Positions 9,452 to 18,867 of a stretch of DNA of 64,000 nucleotides are shown here, piece after piece (the stretch's first letter is position 1; each line of letters starts with the position of its first letter). Location: NCBI RefSeq assembly GCF_003597125.1, contig NZ_QYYA01000002.1:826167-890166 (forward strand), read 5' to 3'. The notes beneath the pieces were generated by a model that saw only the letters and a list, made by a program, of their open reading frames with translations, was not told the origin of the DNA and searched no databases. Source of the DNA: Alcanivorax profundi. Lineage in GTDB: Bacteria > Pseudomonadota > Gammaproteobacteria > Pseudomonadales > Alcanivoracaceae. A program made the position numbers and the translations under genes.

Positions 9452-10877
9452 CGACACCGGCAAGGCCGCTGACAGCCTGCCCCGCTTCGCGGTGGTGGGC
9501 CACCCCAACAAAGGCAAGTCCAGCGTGGTGGCGACCCTCGCCCAGAATGACTCCATTGCCATCGCCATGGAGCCCGGCACCACCCGCGACAGCCACCGCT
9601 ATCCCATGAAGGTGGATGACGTCACCCTCTATGAATTGATCGACACCCCGGGGTTCCAGCGACCGCGCAAGCTGTTGGCCTGGCTGCAGGGGCACAGCCT
9701 GTCTGCGTCCGACCGCCCTGATACCGTGGCCGCGTTTGTGAACCAGCATAGCGATGATCCCCGTTATCACGACGAATGCGAGCTGCTGCGGCCCATTGTG
9801 GCGGGCGCCGGGATTATCTACGTGGTGGATGGGTCGGTGCCCTACAACCGCGAGCACGAAGCGGAAATGAATATCCTGCGCTGGACTGGGCGGCCCAGTC
9901 TGGCGCTGATCAACCAGATCGGCAGTGACGACTACAGTGCCGACTGGGAAGCGGCCCTGGGGCAGTACTTCCAGATTGTGCGGCGCTTTGACGCGGTGCG
10001 GGCGCCGTTCGAAAAACACCTTGATCTGCTGCGAAGTTTCGGGGAACTGGCGCCGAAATGGCGCGAAACCCTGGATGCGGCGCTGGAATACCTGCAGGCG
10101 TTGAAGTTCGGCCGGGACCACCAGGCCCTGGAGCAGATCGCCGATGCTCTCATCGACATGCTGGGCCATCAGGAAACGGCCCGGCTGGGGGAACATCAGG
10201 ATGCCCGGCCCCTGTTGCCGCAGTTGCGCCAGCGCTGGCAGGCCTGGCAGCGGGAGCGGGAGCAGCGCCAGCGCCGCGCGGTAGAAGATATCTACCTGCA
10301 CAGGCGGCTGCAGCGCGAAGAGTCGGATCTGACCCTGCCAGACGAAAGTGATCTGTTCAGCGAGCGAACCCGCCAGTTATGGGGGATCAGCAAGGGGCAA
10401 CTGGCCGCTGCCGGTTTCGGGGCGGGGGCGGTGGGCGGTGCCGGGCTCGATGCGGTCACCTTCGGGCATTCCCTGGGAACCGGGGCCCTGGTGGGCGGGT
10501 TGCTGGGGGCAGCGGGCAGTTATTTCTACAGTGACAAGCTCAACAAGGTCAAAGTGGGCCCGCTCAGTGGGGGTTTCCGCGAAGCGGTCTACGGCCCGCT
10601 CAAGGATCCACAATTCGCCTATGTGGTGCTGGGACGCGCGTTGGTGCACTGGTATCAGGTCAGCCAGCGTAATCACGCCGGTCGAGATGTGTTGGTGGTC
10701 ACCGACAGCGATGGCCATTGGCTGGACGTGTTATCCCGTGGGGACCGCAATGCCCTGCAGAAGAGCCTGCAAGCGCTGGCCCGCCGCCGCTTTGACCCAA
10801 GCAAGCGACAGCGCCTGATCGAGCAGCTGGAGCTGGCGCAACAGGCCTTTGCCCAGTGGCAACTGGAGCAATTTTGA
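9432..10877 (+). CDS. DUF3482 domain GTPase
   Basis: 481 residues. N-terminal Era/TrmE-type G domain: G1 GHPNKGKSS, switch segment EPGTTRD, G3 DTPG. A G4 NKxD motif is not clear; the likely site reads ALINQIGSDD, an unusual replacement. The C-terminal half has a glycine-rich hydrophobic stretch (LAAAGFGAGAVGGAGLDA onward, about residues 315-355) that may insert in the membrane. Start at ATG 9432 or 9441; neither has a strong ribosome site, and both lie inside the DUF2868 gene, implying coupling. Confidence 0.88.
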   Translation: MQTMDANDTGKAADSLPRFAVVGHPNKGKSSVVATLAQNDSIAIAMEPGTTRDSHRYPMKVDDVTLYELIDTPGFQRPRKLLAWLQGHSLSASDRPDTVAAFVNQHSDDPRYHDECELLRPIVAGAGIIYVVDGSVPYNREHEAEMNILRWTGRPSLALINQIGSDDYSADWEAALGQYFQIVRRFDAVRAPFEKHLDLLRSFGELAPKWRETLDAALEYLQALKFGRDHQALEQIADALIDMLGHQETARLGEHQDARPLLPQLRQRWQAWQREREQRQRRAVEDIYLHRRLQREESDLTLPDESDLFSERTRQLWGISKGQLAAAGFGAGAVGGAGLDAVTFGHSLGTGALVGGLLGAAGSYFYSDKLNKVKVGPLSGGFREAVYGPLKDPQFAYVVLGRALVHWYQVSQRNHAGRDVLVVTDSDGHWLDVLSRGDRNALQKSLQALARRRFDPSKRQRLIEQLELAQQAFAQWQLEQF

Positions 10878-11025
10878 TGGCATGGAGTGGGGGCATACGG
10901 CGAATTTGTATCGTATGACCAAAATTTGCACGCCGCTGGGGCGATAAAAACGCCCTTCCGAAAGTCATTCATTGCGCCATAGGTGGGCGCAGGGGCAATC
11001 TGGCACGGACGTAAGAGGACGTGAC

Positions 11026-11748
11026 ATGCTGCCCGAAGAAATCAAACTCAGACTGGATTCCTTTTCCCGTCCTGCCTGGCGTCCCCAGGCGGGCCCGGCG
11101 GTACCAGGCGCCATGTCCAAGTTTGGAGGCCTGCCGCTGCTGAAGCCGGATGAAAGCTGGCCGTGCTGTGCCTGCTGCCACGAGCCCATGCAACTGATGG
11201 TGCAACTGGATTCCCGGGACTTGCCTGCTTCCTCGCCCTTCGGGGATGGCGTTCTGCAGGTATTTTATTGCACCAACGGAGAAGAGGATTGCGAGGTGCT
11301 TGGCCAGGCACATTTGCCTTTCTCGGATGCCTCATTGGTGCGCGTTATCCCACGAGACCAGGCCCAGGGCTTTGAGGCTCTGCCATTCAACCAGCCCAAT
11401 GCGTTTCCCGAACAAGCCCTGACAGGCTGGATTGCACTGACCGATTATCCGGACAGTGAAGAAACCGAAGCGGTCAATGATCGTCATCCGAAGGGTACGC
11501 TGGCATTGTTGCATGCCCATCGACCCGCTCCACGGCCAGGGGACAAGCTGCTGGGCTGGCCTCACTGGGTGGAAGGGGTGGCGTACCCCAGTTGTCCTTG
11601 TTGCCAGCAACCGATGAACTTTGTGCTGCAACTGGACTCGTCGGATACCCTGCCCTTCTGCTTTGGCTATTATGGTTGCGCCCATGTATTTCAGTGCGAC
11701 ACCCACCGGGACATCATGACGCTTACCTGGCAGAACCGGGAGATGTAA
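11026..11748 (+). CDS. DUF1963 family protein
   Basis: 240 residues related to the YwqG/DUF1963 family. Two repeats of a cysteine-bearing unit are visible: WPCCACCHEPMQLMVQLDS near residue 45 and YPSCPCCQQPMNFVLQLDS near residue 190, each followed by a beta-strand-rich block, so the protein is an internal duplication with two possible zinc sites. ATG 11026 has AAGAGG upstream; the longer frame has no support. Function unknown. Confidence 0.8.
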   Translation: MLPEEIKLRLDSFSRPAWRPQAGPAVPGAMSKFGGLPLLKPDESWPCCACCHEPMQLMVQLDSRDLPASSPFGDGVLQVFYCTNGEEDCEVLGQAHLPFSDASLVRVIPRDQAQGFEALPFNQPNAFPEQALTGWIALTDYPDSEETEAVNDRHPKGTLALLHAHRPAPRPGDKLLGWPHWVEGVAYPSCPCCQQPMNFVLQLDSSDTLPFCFGYYGCAHVFQCDTHRDIMTLTWQNREM

Positions 11749-11753
11749 GCCGG

Positions 11754-12662
11754 TTACTGCCCCCGCTCGCGCCGATATTGTTGTGGCGAGACCCCCATCT
11801 GTTTCTTGAATAACCGTGAAAAATAATAGGGGTCGTCATAGCCCAGCCGGGCGGCGACCTGCACTACACTCTCCTCGGTAATATCCAGCAAATAACAGGC
11901 ATGGCTGACTTTGATGCGCTGAAAAGCCTGCATGGGGGTTTGTCCGGTCTGCCGTTTGTATTCACGAATAAAGTGATAACGGGACAGCGTGCTGGTGGCA
12001 TCGACCAACTCGTCCAGCGACAGGCGCCGATCCAGCGCGGTTTGCAGGTAACTGTTGACCCGGGTCACGTCGAGCGTGGCATGGCGAGCCAGATGTTGAT
12101 GGCGCATCAGGGCGGCAAAGGCCAGCAGGCTGCGTAGCAGGTTGGCGGCATACACCAGGTGTTCCGGTTGAACCCGGGTAGCCGCCACCAGCAGGGCCTG
12201 GAAGGTCTCCGCCAGTCGTGAATGAACGCCGATATGAACCTTGTAGTCACCGGCCTGACTGGCAATTTCGTCAAAAAAACGTGCCACATCATGGCCGCCC
12301 AGGTGCACCCAGTAGATGCTCCACGGTTGGGCCGGGTCGGCCTGGTATTGATGCGCGACCCCATTGGGCAACAACACCAGATCGCCTGCGTCGATGTATT
12401 GTTCGTGGCCATCCACCTGCAAGATTCCTTGCCCGGCAATGCAGTAGATCAACAGGTCATCCGCGGGCCTGCGCCGCTGCATGCGATGCCCCCGTGCACG
12501 TGGATAAAAGCCGACACCATGGGGCATGCAGCCTGAACACAGTGGGTGCCCGGCAATGCTGTCCAGTACCGCGGGCGGGATAACCGTCCGCTGACCGCGT
12601 TCTGACAGTGGCCAGCTGGAGGGCTCCGCGTGACCATGTGAAGAGGATGTTGAGAGGCTCAT
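11754..12662 (-). CDS. mmsR: AraC-family activator, MmsR-like
   Basis: 302 residues. N-terminal cupin-like sensor domain (LIYCIAGQGILQVDG, GDLVLLPNGVAHQY), then a C-terminal pair of helix-turn-helix motifs (LSLDELVDATSTLSRYHF; VVQVAARLGYDDPYYFSRLF) with the AraC signature. Divergent from mmsA with 101 bases between, exactly as mmsR lies next to mmsAB in P. aeruginosa, where it activates valine catabolism. An upstream TTG at 12671 is possible; ATG 12662 is used. Confidence 0.85.
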   Translation of the reverse strand: MSLSTSSSHGHAEPSSWPLSERGQRTVIPPAVLDSIAGHPLCSGCMPHGVGFYPRARGHRMQRRRPADDLLIYCIAGQGILQVDGHEQYIDAGDLVLLPNGVAHQYQADPAQPWSIYWVHLGGHDVARFFDEIASQAGDYKVHIGVHSRLAETFQALLVAATRVQPEHLVYAANLLRSLLAFAALMRHQHLARHATLDVTRVNSYLQTALDRRLSLDELVDATSTLSRYHFIREYKRQTGQTPMQAFQRIKVSHACYLLDITEESVVQVAARLGYDDPYYFSRLFKKQMGVSPQQYRRERGQ

Positions 12663-12763
12663 AAACCGCAATATAGTCCATTAGGCGGCAAAAAGGACTA
12701 TCTGCCATCGGCTGGGGCTGTGCTACAACTGGAACCAGAACCGATACCCTCTGGAGAGTTGTT

Positions 12764-14260
12764 ATGCCCCATCGCCTGCCCCTGTTGATCAACGGTGAGT
12801 TCGTTGCCAGTCAGACCCGTGAGTGGATCCCCGTGACCAACCCGGCTACCCAGGCAATTCTTTGTGAGGCCCCTGCTGCCACGGCAGACGAAATGGCGCA
12901 AGCCATCGCCGCTGCCAAGGCGGCGTTTGAAAGCTGGAAGGAAGTGCCGGTATCTGAGCGGGCACGGTTGATGCTGCGTTATCAGGCGTTGCTGAAAGAG
13001 CATCAGGAAGAAATTGCCGAGATCCTTAGTCAGGAAACCGGCAAGACCTTCGAGGATGCCAAGGGGGATGTCTGGCGCGGTATCGAAGTCGCCGAACAGG
13101 CCGCTAACATCGCCTCGTTGATGATGGGGGAAACGGTGGAAAACGTGGCCCGCAGCATCGACACGTATTCCTGGACCCAGCCGCTGGGCGTATGCGCAGG
13201 CATTACCCCCTTCAACTTTCCCGCCATGATCCCGCTGTGGATGTTCCCGCTGGCCATTGCTGCGGGGAATACCTTTGTCCTCAAGCCCTCCGAGCAGGAC
13301 CCCATGACCCCCAACCGGTTGGTGGAACTGTTTCTTCAAGCGGGCGCGCCCCCGGGAGTGCTGCAGCTGGTGCATGGTGGCAAGGAGCAGGTGGACACCC
13401 TGCTCACCCATCCGGATATCAAGGCCGTGTCCTTTGTTGGTTCGGTGCCGGTGGGGCAGCACGTTTACCGCACCGCCACGGATCACATGAAACGGGCCCA
13501 GTGTTTCGCCGGTGCCAAGAACCACATGGTGATCATGCCTGATGCCAACAAGAACCAGGTGATCAACAGCCTGGTGGGGGCGTCCTGTGGGGCGGCGGGG
13601 CAGCGGTGCATGGCCATCAGCGTGGCCGTATTCGTCGGCGACTCAAAAGCCTGGGTGGATGAGCTCAAGGACGAGTTTGCCAACATCCGCCCCGGTGCCT
13701 GGAACGATCCGCAAGCGGCCTACGGACCACAGATCAGCCCCCAGGCCAAACAACGGGTGCTGACACTGATCAAGCAGGGCAAGGAGGAGGGCGCAACCTG
13801 TCTACTGGATGGCTCCGATTGCACCGTGGAAGGCCTGCCCGATGGTAACTGGGTTGGCCCGACCCTGTTCACCGATGTGACACCGGACATGGCCATTTAC
13901 CGGGAAGAAATTTTCGGCCCGGTGTTGTGCTGTGTCACCGTGGATTCCCTGGAAGAAGCATTGGCGTTGGTGAATAACAGCCCCTACGGCAATGGCACTT
14001 CCATCTTTACCGCCAGCGGTGCTGCCGCCCGTAAATACCAGCACGAAGTGGAAGTGGGGCAGGTGGGGATCAACGTACCGATCCCGGTGCCACTGCCGTT
14101 CTTCAGCTTCACTGGTTGGAAAGGATCGTTCTACGGCGACCAGCATGCGTACGGCAAACAGGCGGTGCGGTTCTATACGGAAACCAAGACCGTCACCAGC
14201 CGCTGGTTCGACGATGACATCCCGGCAAGCGGCCCGAATATGAGTATTCATTTGAAATGA
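12764..14260 (+). CDS. mmsA: Methylmalonate-semialdehyde dehydrogenase (acylating)
   Basis: 498 residues. Oxidises (S)-methylmalonate semialdehyde to propionyl-CoA with NAD and CoA, the last valine-specific step. Aldehyde dehydrogenase fold: NAD-site segment [14 protein letters not shown] (near residue 146), SFVGS, and the catalytic Cys282 within [11 protein letters not shown], which is specific to this CoA-acylating subfamily. A CTGGAGAG precedes the ATG. It is first in the valine operon, divergent from mmsR. Confidence 0.95.
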   Translation: MPHRLPLLINGEFVASQTREWIPVTNPATQAILCEAPAATADEMAQAIAAAKAAFESWKEVPVSERARLMLRYQALLKEHQEEIAEILSQETGKTFEDAKGDVWRGIEVAEQAANIASLMMGETVENVARSIDTYSWTQPLGVCAGITPFNFPAMIPLWMFPLAIAAGNTFVLKPSEQDPMTPNRLVELFLQAGAPPGVLQLVHGGKEQVDTLLTHPDIKAVSFVGSVPVGQHVYRTATDHMKRAQCFAGAKNHMVIMPDANKNQVINSLVGASCGAAGQRCMAISVAVFVGDSKAWVDELKDEFANIRPGAWNDPQAAYGPQISPQAKQRVLTLIKQGKEEGATCLLDGSDCTVEGLPDGNWVGPTLFTDVTPDMAIYREEIFGPVLCCVTVDSLEEALALVNNSPYGNGTSIFTASGAAARKYQHEVEVGQVGINVPIPVPLPFFSFTGWKGSFYGDQHAYGKQAVRFYTETKTVTSRWFDDDIPASGPNMSIHLK

Positions 14261-14273
14261 TCGTAGGGCGGAA

Positions 14274-14289
14274 ATGGGCGAATGCCCAT
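14274..14289. repeat. Small palindrome after mmsA
   Basis: ATGGGC-GAAT-GCCCAT, a perfect 6-base-arm hairpin within a block (GTAGGGCGGAAATGGGCG...) that looks like the dispersed hairpin repeats common in Pseudomonas-like genomes. No T-run follows. Confidence 0.5.
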
Positions 14290-14326
14290 CTCCGCATTCT
14301 GCGTTCGATGGTGGAGATACATCACT

Positions 14327-14389
14327 GTAGGAGCGTCGCTGGCGGCGCGATAACCGAGGCAGAAATCGCGCCGCCAGCGACGCTCCTAC
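14327..14389. repeat. REP-like inverted repeat, 25-base perfect arms
   Basis: Arms at 14327-14351 and 14365-14389 are perfect reverse complements separated by 13 bases. The outer sequence GTAGGAGCG is typical of REP-type intergenic elements in Pseudomonas and relatives. It sits between mmsA and the acyl-CoA dehydrogenase and could tune or stop transcription within the valine gene set. Confidence 0.85.
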
Positions 14390-14431
14390 GGCGAGAAGGG
14401 TTAACTATCAGCGATCTTGAAAGGATCAACC

Positions 14432-15583
14432 GTGGATTTTTCTTTTACTGAAGAGCAGCTGGCCTTCCGCGAAACGGCCAGACAGTTTTCCGAAAAGGCT
14501 CTGGCACCCTTTGCCGCTGAATGGGATGCCAACAGCGTTTTCCCGAAGGATGCGATTCGCCAGGCGGGCGAGCTGGGGTTCTGCTCGCTGTACTGTGCCG
14601 AAGAACACGGTGGCATGGGACTGTCACGCCTGGATGCCGCATTGGTTTTTGAACAGCTCTCTCAGGGCTGCACGTCCACCACCGCCTTTATCACCATTCA
14701 TAACATGGCCACCTGGATGCTGACGCGCTATGGCAATGATGCCACCCGTGCACGCTGGGCGGATGCGCTAATGTCGGGTGAAAAACTGGCGTCCTATTGT
14801 CTGACGGAGCCTAACGCCGGCTCCGATGCCGCGTCGCTGACAACTACCGCGCGAAAGGACGGTGACAGCTATGTACTGAATGGCGCCAAGGCCTTTATTT
14901 CCGGTGCAGGTGATACCGATCTGCTGGTATTGATGGCGCGTACGGGTGGGCAGGGTGCTGGCGGCATTTCCTGCTTTGCCGTGCCTGCAGACACGCCGGG
15001 GATTTCCTACGGGCGCAATGAAGACAAGATGGGCTGGAAAAGCCAGCCCACCCGCGCGGTGATCCTGGAACAGGCCCGTATCCCGGCCGAGTGCCTGATG
15101 GGTGAAGAAGGGCAGGGCTTCAAAATCGCCATGAGTGGCCTTGATGGCGGGCGTATCAATATTGCCAGTTGCTCACTGGGCGCGGCCCAGGCGGCCTTGA
15201 AGCAAGCGCAGCAGTATGTGCAGGAACGCAAACAATTTGGCCAGGTCATCGGCGATTTCCAGACCGTGCAGTTTTCTCTGGCAGATATGGCAACGGAGCT
15301 GGTCGCGGCACAGCAGATGGTACGGCTGGCCGCCTGGAAGCTGGATCACAATCACCACGACAAAAGCATGCTCTGCGCCATGGCCAAACGCATGGCCACG
15401 GACCTGTGTTTCAACGTCTGTAACCAGGCACTTCAACTGCACGGGGGCTATGGATACATCCGCGAATATCCATTGGAGCGCTACCTGCGTGATGCCCGCG
15501 TTCACCAGATTCTGGAAGGGACCAACGAAATCATGCGCGTGATCATTGCGCGCAATGTGCTCAAGGATTTGTCGTTTCTGTAA
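14432..15583 (+). CDS. Acyl-CoA dehydrogenase, probably isobutyryl-CoA dehydrogenase
   Basis: 383 residues. FAD enzyme that would oxidise isobutyryl-CoA to methacrylyl-CoA in valine breakdown. Seen: N-terminal helical domain (FTEEQLAFRETARQF), CLTEPNAGSDAAS, FAD/substrate segment RKQFGQVIGDFQTVQF, and LEGTNEIMR with the probable catalytic Glu. Start is GTG 14432, with AAGGA 6 bases upstream. Its place between mmsA and mmsB supports the valine role, though the substrate cannot be fixed from sequence alone. Confidence 0.9.
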   Translation: MDFSFTEEQLAFRETARQFSEKALAPFAAEWDANSVFPKDAIRQAGELGFCSLYCAEEHGGMGLSRLDAALVFEQLSQGCTSTTAFITIHNMATWMLTRYGNDATRARWADALMSGEKLASYCLTEPNAGSDAASLTTTARKDGDSYVLNGAKAFISGAGDTDLLVLMARTGGQGAGGISCFAVPADTPGISYGRNEDKMGWKSQPTRAVILEQARIPAECLMGEEGQGFKIAMSGLDGGRINIASCSLGAAQAALKQAQQYVQERKQFGQVIGDFQTVQFSLADMATELVAAQQMVRLAAWKLDHNHHDKSMLCAMAKRMATDLCFNVCNQALQLHGGYGYIREYPLERYLRDARVHQILEGTNEIMRVIIARNVLKDLSFL

Positions 15584-15595
15584 AGAAAAGCCGGA

Positions 15596-15659
15596 CGTCT
15601 GGGGTTAGACCTCAGACGATAAAAAAACGGGTTCAAGCGTCTGGCTTACAAGCTCAGAC
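15596..15659. repeat. Two neighbouring GTCTG...CAGAC hairpins
   Basis: CGTCTGGGG/CCTCAGACG (15596-15618, 5-base loop, one mismatch) and GTCTGGCTT/AAGCTCAGAC (15639-15659, one bulge) lie 20 bases apart in the gap before mmsB. They look like diverged copies of one unit. Neither has a T-run, so an RNA-processing or attenuation role is as likely as termination. Confidence 0.5.
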
Positions 15660-15714
15660 CCTTTACCCAATACGCATCAATATCCGTCCGTGTAAGAGGC
15701 AGGGAGAGATAACA

Positions 15715-16602
15715 ATGAAAATCGGATTCTTCGGTGTCGGTCATATGGGTGGCCCCATGGCGGCCAACCTGGTCAAGGCCGGCCATGAGGTGATTGCCTT
15801 TGATCTGGTGCCCGAGCTTCTCAACGCGGCGGTGGAACAGGGTGCCAAAGCGGCAGACAGTGCCGCGCAAGCGGTGCAGGGCGCTGACGTTGTCATTAGC
15901 ATGTTGCCGTCGGCGGGCGCCGTGCGTGGCCTCTATCTGGGTGAAGCGGGTGTGCTGAAGCATATCGATGCCAGTGCCCTGATTATCGACTGCTCCACCA
16001 TCGATGCCGACACAGCCCGTGAGGTGGCCGCCATCGCCAAAGAGCAGGGCAGGGTGATGATCGATGCGCCGGTCTCCGGTGGGGTGGGCGGCGCCAAAGC
16101 CGGTACGCTGACCTTTATCTGTGGTGGTCAGGAAGAGGCCATTGATCGGGCACGTCCCGTGCTCGAGTGCATGGGAGCGCAGGTATTTCGTGCCGGGGAC
16201 AATGGCGCAGGGCAGCTGGCCAAAATCTGTAACAACATGCTCCTCGCCATCCATATGATTGGTACGGCAGAAGCCTTGCAGATGGGGGCAGATCATGGTC
16301 TCGATCCTGCGGTGCTTTCGGAGATCATGAAAGCCAGCTCCGGGGATAACTGGTCGCTGGACAAGTACAACCCCTGGCCCGGCGTCATGGAAAATGTGCC
16401 GGCATCAAACGAGTATGAAGGCGGCTTCGCCGTCAAACTGATGAACAAGGATCTGGGGTTGGCGCTGCAAGCTGCACTAAGCAGCCAGTCGGCGACACCC
16501 ATGGGGAATCTGGCGAAATCCCTGTATGCCGCTCATGGTAATCATGGCTACGCTGAAAAAGACTTTTCCAGCATTCAGCGTTTTTTTCGACACAAGGAGT
16601 AG
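15715..16602 (+). CDS. mmsB: 3-hydroxyisobutyrate dehydrogenase
   Basis: 295 residues. NAD-dependent oxidation of 3-hydroxyisobutyrate to methylmalonate semialdehyde, the substrate of MmsA. Rossmann motif GVGHMGGPMA near the N-terminus, substrate-site DAPVSGGVGGAKAGTL, catalytic-lysine segment GAGQLAKICNNM, and the C-terminal helical domain. GGGAGA lies upstream of the ATG. It is the last chromosomal gene before the cassette array, whose terminal attC-like site begins 11 bases after the stop. Confidence 0.95.
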   Translation: MKIGFFGVGHMGGPMAANLVKAGHEVIAFDLVPELLNAAVEQGAKAADSAAQAVQGADVVISMLPSAGAVRGLYLGEAGVLKHIDASALIIDCSTIDADTAREVAAIAKEQGRVMIDAPVSGGVGGAKAGTLTFICGGQEEAIDRARPVLECMGAQVFRAGDNGAGQLAKICNNMLLAIHMIGTAEALQMGADHGLDPAVLSEIMKASSGDNWSLDKYNPWPGVMENVPASNEYEGGFAVKLMNKDLGLALQAALSSQSATPMGNLAKSLYAAHGNHGYAEKDFSSIQRFFRHKE

Positions 16603-16612
16603 GGCGTAAGAC

Positions 16613-16696
16613 AGTTAACGCCCGCAGCACGCGCGGGTACGGAATGGAGGCGAAGCCGCAATGTAGCAGACGTCGCCGTCCCTGCGATTGTTAGCA
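16613..16696 (-). repeat. attC-like site after cassette 4
   Basis: Core GTTAGCA at 16690-16696 and AGTTAAC at 16613-16619 (plus-strand reading), with an internal imperfect palindrome around GGCGA/TCGCC. It ends the array 11 bases beyond the mmsB stop. Confidence 0.65.
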
Positions 16697-16697
16697 C

Positions 16698-17468
16698 TCA
16701 AGTTGCACATTCAATGACTTTGAAATCATAAACATCTCCATCTTTTGATGCGGCAACGACTCGATCACCTCCCAGATATCCAACTCTCGTCCCTGGATCA
16801 ACGACGCAGCTGGAGTAGTTCTCAGTTTCAAAATGAAAGGCAAACCAGCGGACGAAATCACCGATTCCGTTAAGGTAAACATCATTGCGAGCCAACCCAT
16901 ATCCACATAAGGCCAAAATCAGAAAGAATGCAACGAAGCGAACACAATACTTAGCTTCTGTTCCCTTTTTATTTAAGCCTTCACTGCGGGGACCGAGGAG
17001 AGACTTGATTGAAAGCTGTCCAGTTTCCGAATAAAGCATGACCTGAAATACTGGAATTAGCACCAAGCCAAGTGCCAATACAAATATTCCAATCACAACT
17101 GGCGCCACAAGGATAGCGACAAGCGTTTGTGTATATGGAAACGCAGACGATGGCACTTTTAGCGTCTCGTTCACCATAAGCTGAGCGAAAGCAAAAGAAA
17201 CCGTTGCTCCAGCAATAGTGATTGCTGCCCATACAGCCTTAACAATTAGAGATTCACTGGCTTTCTTGAGTACCGGTGATAGGTAAGTCCAAAACCCATA
17301 GATGAGGAACCCTACTGCCACATAAGCCAATACTTGAGGAAGCTCTACGTCGAAATAGCGACTTGGCTTAATTGCGACAAATGCAAACACGAATAGAATT
17401 GCAGCAATCCAATATGCTAGCTCTTCCTCCGTCATTACTGAAAATTTTTCCAGAATCCATCTACGCAT
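16698..17468 (-). CDS. Cassette 4: multipass membrane protein, unknown
   Basis: 256 residues starting MRRWILEKFSVMTEEELAYW. Five or six hydrophobic segments (about residues 18-37, 48-66, 80-105, 118-150 and 190-208), then a soluble tail of about 45 residues that includes FHFETENYSSCVVDPGTR and GYLGGDRVVAASKDGDVY, perhaps a small beta domain. The longer frame upstream runs into the preceding attC and is rejected. No family recognised. Confidence 0.7.
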   Translation of the reverse strand: MRRWILEKFSVMTEEELAYWIAAILFVFAFVAIKPSRYFDVELPQVLAYVAVGFLIYGFWTYLSPVLKKASESLIVKAVWAAITIAGATVSFAFAQLMVNETLKVPSSAFPYTQTLVAILVAPVVIGIFVLALGLVLIPVFQVMLYSETGQLSIKSLLGPRSEGLNKKGTEAKYCVRFVAFFLILALCGYGLARNDVYLNGIGDFVRWFAFHFETENYSSCVVDPGTRVGYLGGDRVVAASKDGDVYDFKVIECAT

Positions 17469-17498
17469 AAGGCTCCCGGTTTTGATCGCTAACGCCTC

Positions 17499-17595
17499 GC
17501 TAACGCCCACGTTCAGGCGAGTTTGAGGCGATGTGCATTCTTGCGGAAGCACGGATGCACAGCGGGTCAAACGTCGCCTGCAACGTATTGTTAGC
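17499..17595 (-). repeat. attC-like site between cassettes 3 and 4 (long form)
   Basis: Cores GTTAGC (17590-17595) and GCTAAC (17499-17504), with a second CGCTAAC just outside at 17487-17493. Internal arms CAGGCGAGTTTGA and TCAAACGTCGCCTG pair with one extra base, matching the extrahelical bases seen in folded attC strands; an inner GTGCAT/ATGCAC pair follows. Confidence 0.85.
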
Positions 17596-18847
17596 TCTCG
17601 CCTCCACTACCGGCTCCCTTCTGTTTTTCCCACATCGCGATGATAGGCTGAATCACATTCACATTCTTAGCATCGACTACAGATTCATCACCAAACGAAA
17701 TGTCGCCATCCATTCTGAAAAACGGTGCTGTAAAACAATAGGTTTCACCTTGCATTGTTGCACCAACAAGCATGAGGCCCTCTTGCCGCGTTGGCGCATC
17801 TGCCGCCCCACGATAGGGATTAGACGGGTCAAATGTAGCACTCCAAGCTTCAGAGACCATGATGACGGCGTCCGCTCCGATTCTTTCCATCGTTGAAGCG
17901 AGGTCTCTAATGGTTACGTATTTATCCGCTTTGTCCTCATTTCTGATTTCAATGAGCTGTGCAAGCTTTTTTCCGACAAATACCATTGCGAGGTGAACAT
18001 GATAACGATCCCGTTGTAGAACTGCTTTCGCTTGCTCAAAGAACAACTCACATTGCTCCCTAAACGGCCTCTCTGGGAGTTTTTTCCCCTCCCCCGCTGA
18101 ACGAAAAAGGGGAGTATCTCCATACTTCTCCTGCAACGCAGCCCTTTTTTCATCGTCTACTGAAACGCTTTCGGAGCTAATCAGAGTTGGCACAAGTGTT
18201 TCTCCACTTACCTTCATCAAAGTGGCTCGCATATGAAGTTGTTCGTGCATACATGGCGGCAACCTGGGCCCTTCTTTCCCGCTGGCCGATAAACCGGAAT
18301 TCGGAGCGTCGAACAACAGCGCCGAGACAGCTAGCCAACATTCGCTAAGCAATTCGCTTAGCTCATGGTCGGGATAATTTTTATCGATCCAGCGACGTTG
18401 AAGCTTAACGTAAGAATTTTCAAAGACTTCAACTGGGAGTCCTAGAGAAACAGTCTTAGAATAGATTTCAGAATTCGTCAGGTTGGGGTTGTAGTCTTCC
18501 TCGAAAATCGCAACTTCGCCGGCCAAGTACGAGCCAATAACTTCTATTCTAAGCTTGCTAAGTAACTCTAGATCCCCCTGTTTTACTATGTAGTTACGCG
18601 CATCAACGAGCCAGCGTAGCGAGGGGTTCGCGCGCATCTTTTCTTGCCAAGGGCCGTACCACGCATCAAACCCAGGAATCTCCCGTTTATTCGCCTGCAG
18701 CACGAATGTGACATTTCGAAGCTCTTGAATGCATGAGTTGACGGCCATCCGAAAGTCATTGGGTTCGAAGTAGCCATCGATTGCCTTCTGCCAGTGCGCC
18801 TTCGCGTCAAATAGCCTTCGAAATGCAGGTTTTAGCGAATCATTCAT
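17591..18847 (-). CDS. Cassette 3: 418-residue protein of unknown function
   Basis: No confident family. Starts MNDSLKPAFRRLFDAKAHWQ. The N-terminal third is helical and contains LRWLVDARNYIVKQGDLE, which has the look of a HEPN-type Arg-Asn-x3 helix but with Lys/Gln where a catalytic His is expected. The C-terminal part (from about residue 260) has alternating strands (HVHLAMVFVGKKLAQLIEI, GADAVIMVSEAWSA, EGLMLVGATMQGETYCF) like a small alpha/beta domain. The stop codon lies inside the following attC core, typical of cassettes. Confidence 0.75.
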   Translation of the reverse strand: MNDSLKPAFRRLFDAKAHWQKAIDGYFEPNDFRMAVNSCIQELRNVTFVLQANKREIPGFDAWYGPWQEKMRANPSLRWLVDARNYIVKQGDLELLSKLRIEVIGSYLAGEVAIFEEDYNPNLTNSEIYSKTVSLGLPVEVFENSYVKLQRRWIDKNYPDHELSELLSECWLAVSALLFDAPNSGLSASGKEGPRLPPCMHEQLHMRATLMKVSGETLVPTLISSESVSVDDEKRAALQEKYGDTPLFRSAGEGKKLPERPFREQCELFFEQAKAVLQRDRYHVHLAMVFVGKKLAQLIEIRNEDKADKYVTIRDLASTMERIGADAVIMVSEAWSATFDPSNPYRGAADAPTRQEGLMLVGATMQGETYCFTAPFFRMDGDISFGDESVVDAKNVNVIQPIIAMWEKQKGAGSGGES

Positions 18848-18867
18848 GGTTAAACTTATCTCAAGAG

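Noticed and set aside
14274-14389. Reading the hairpins after mmsA as a classical terminator
   Set aside because: No T-run follows; they match REP-like repeats better.
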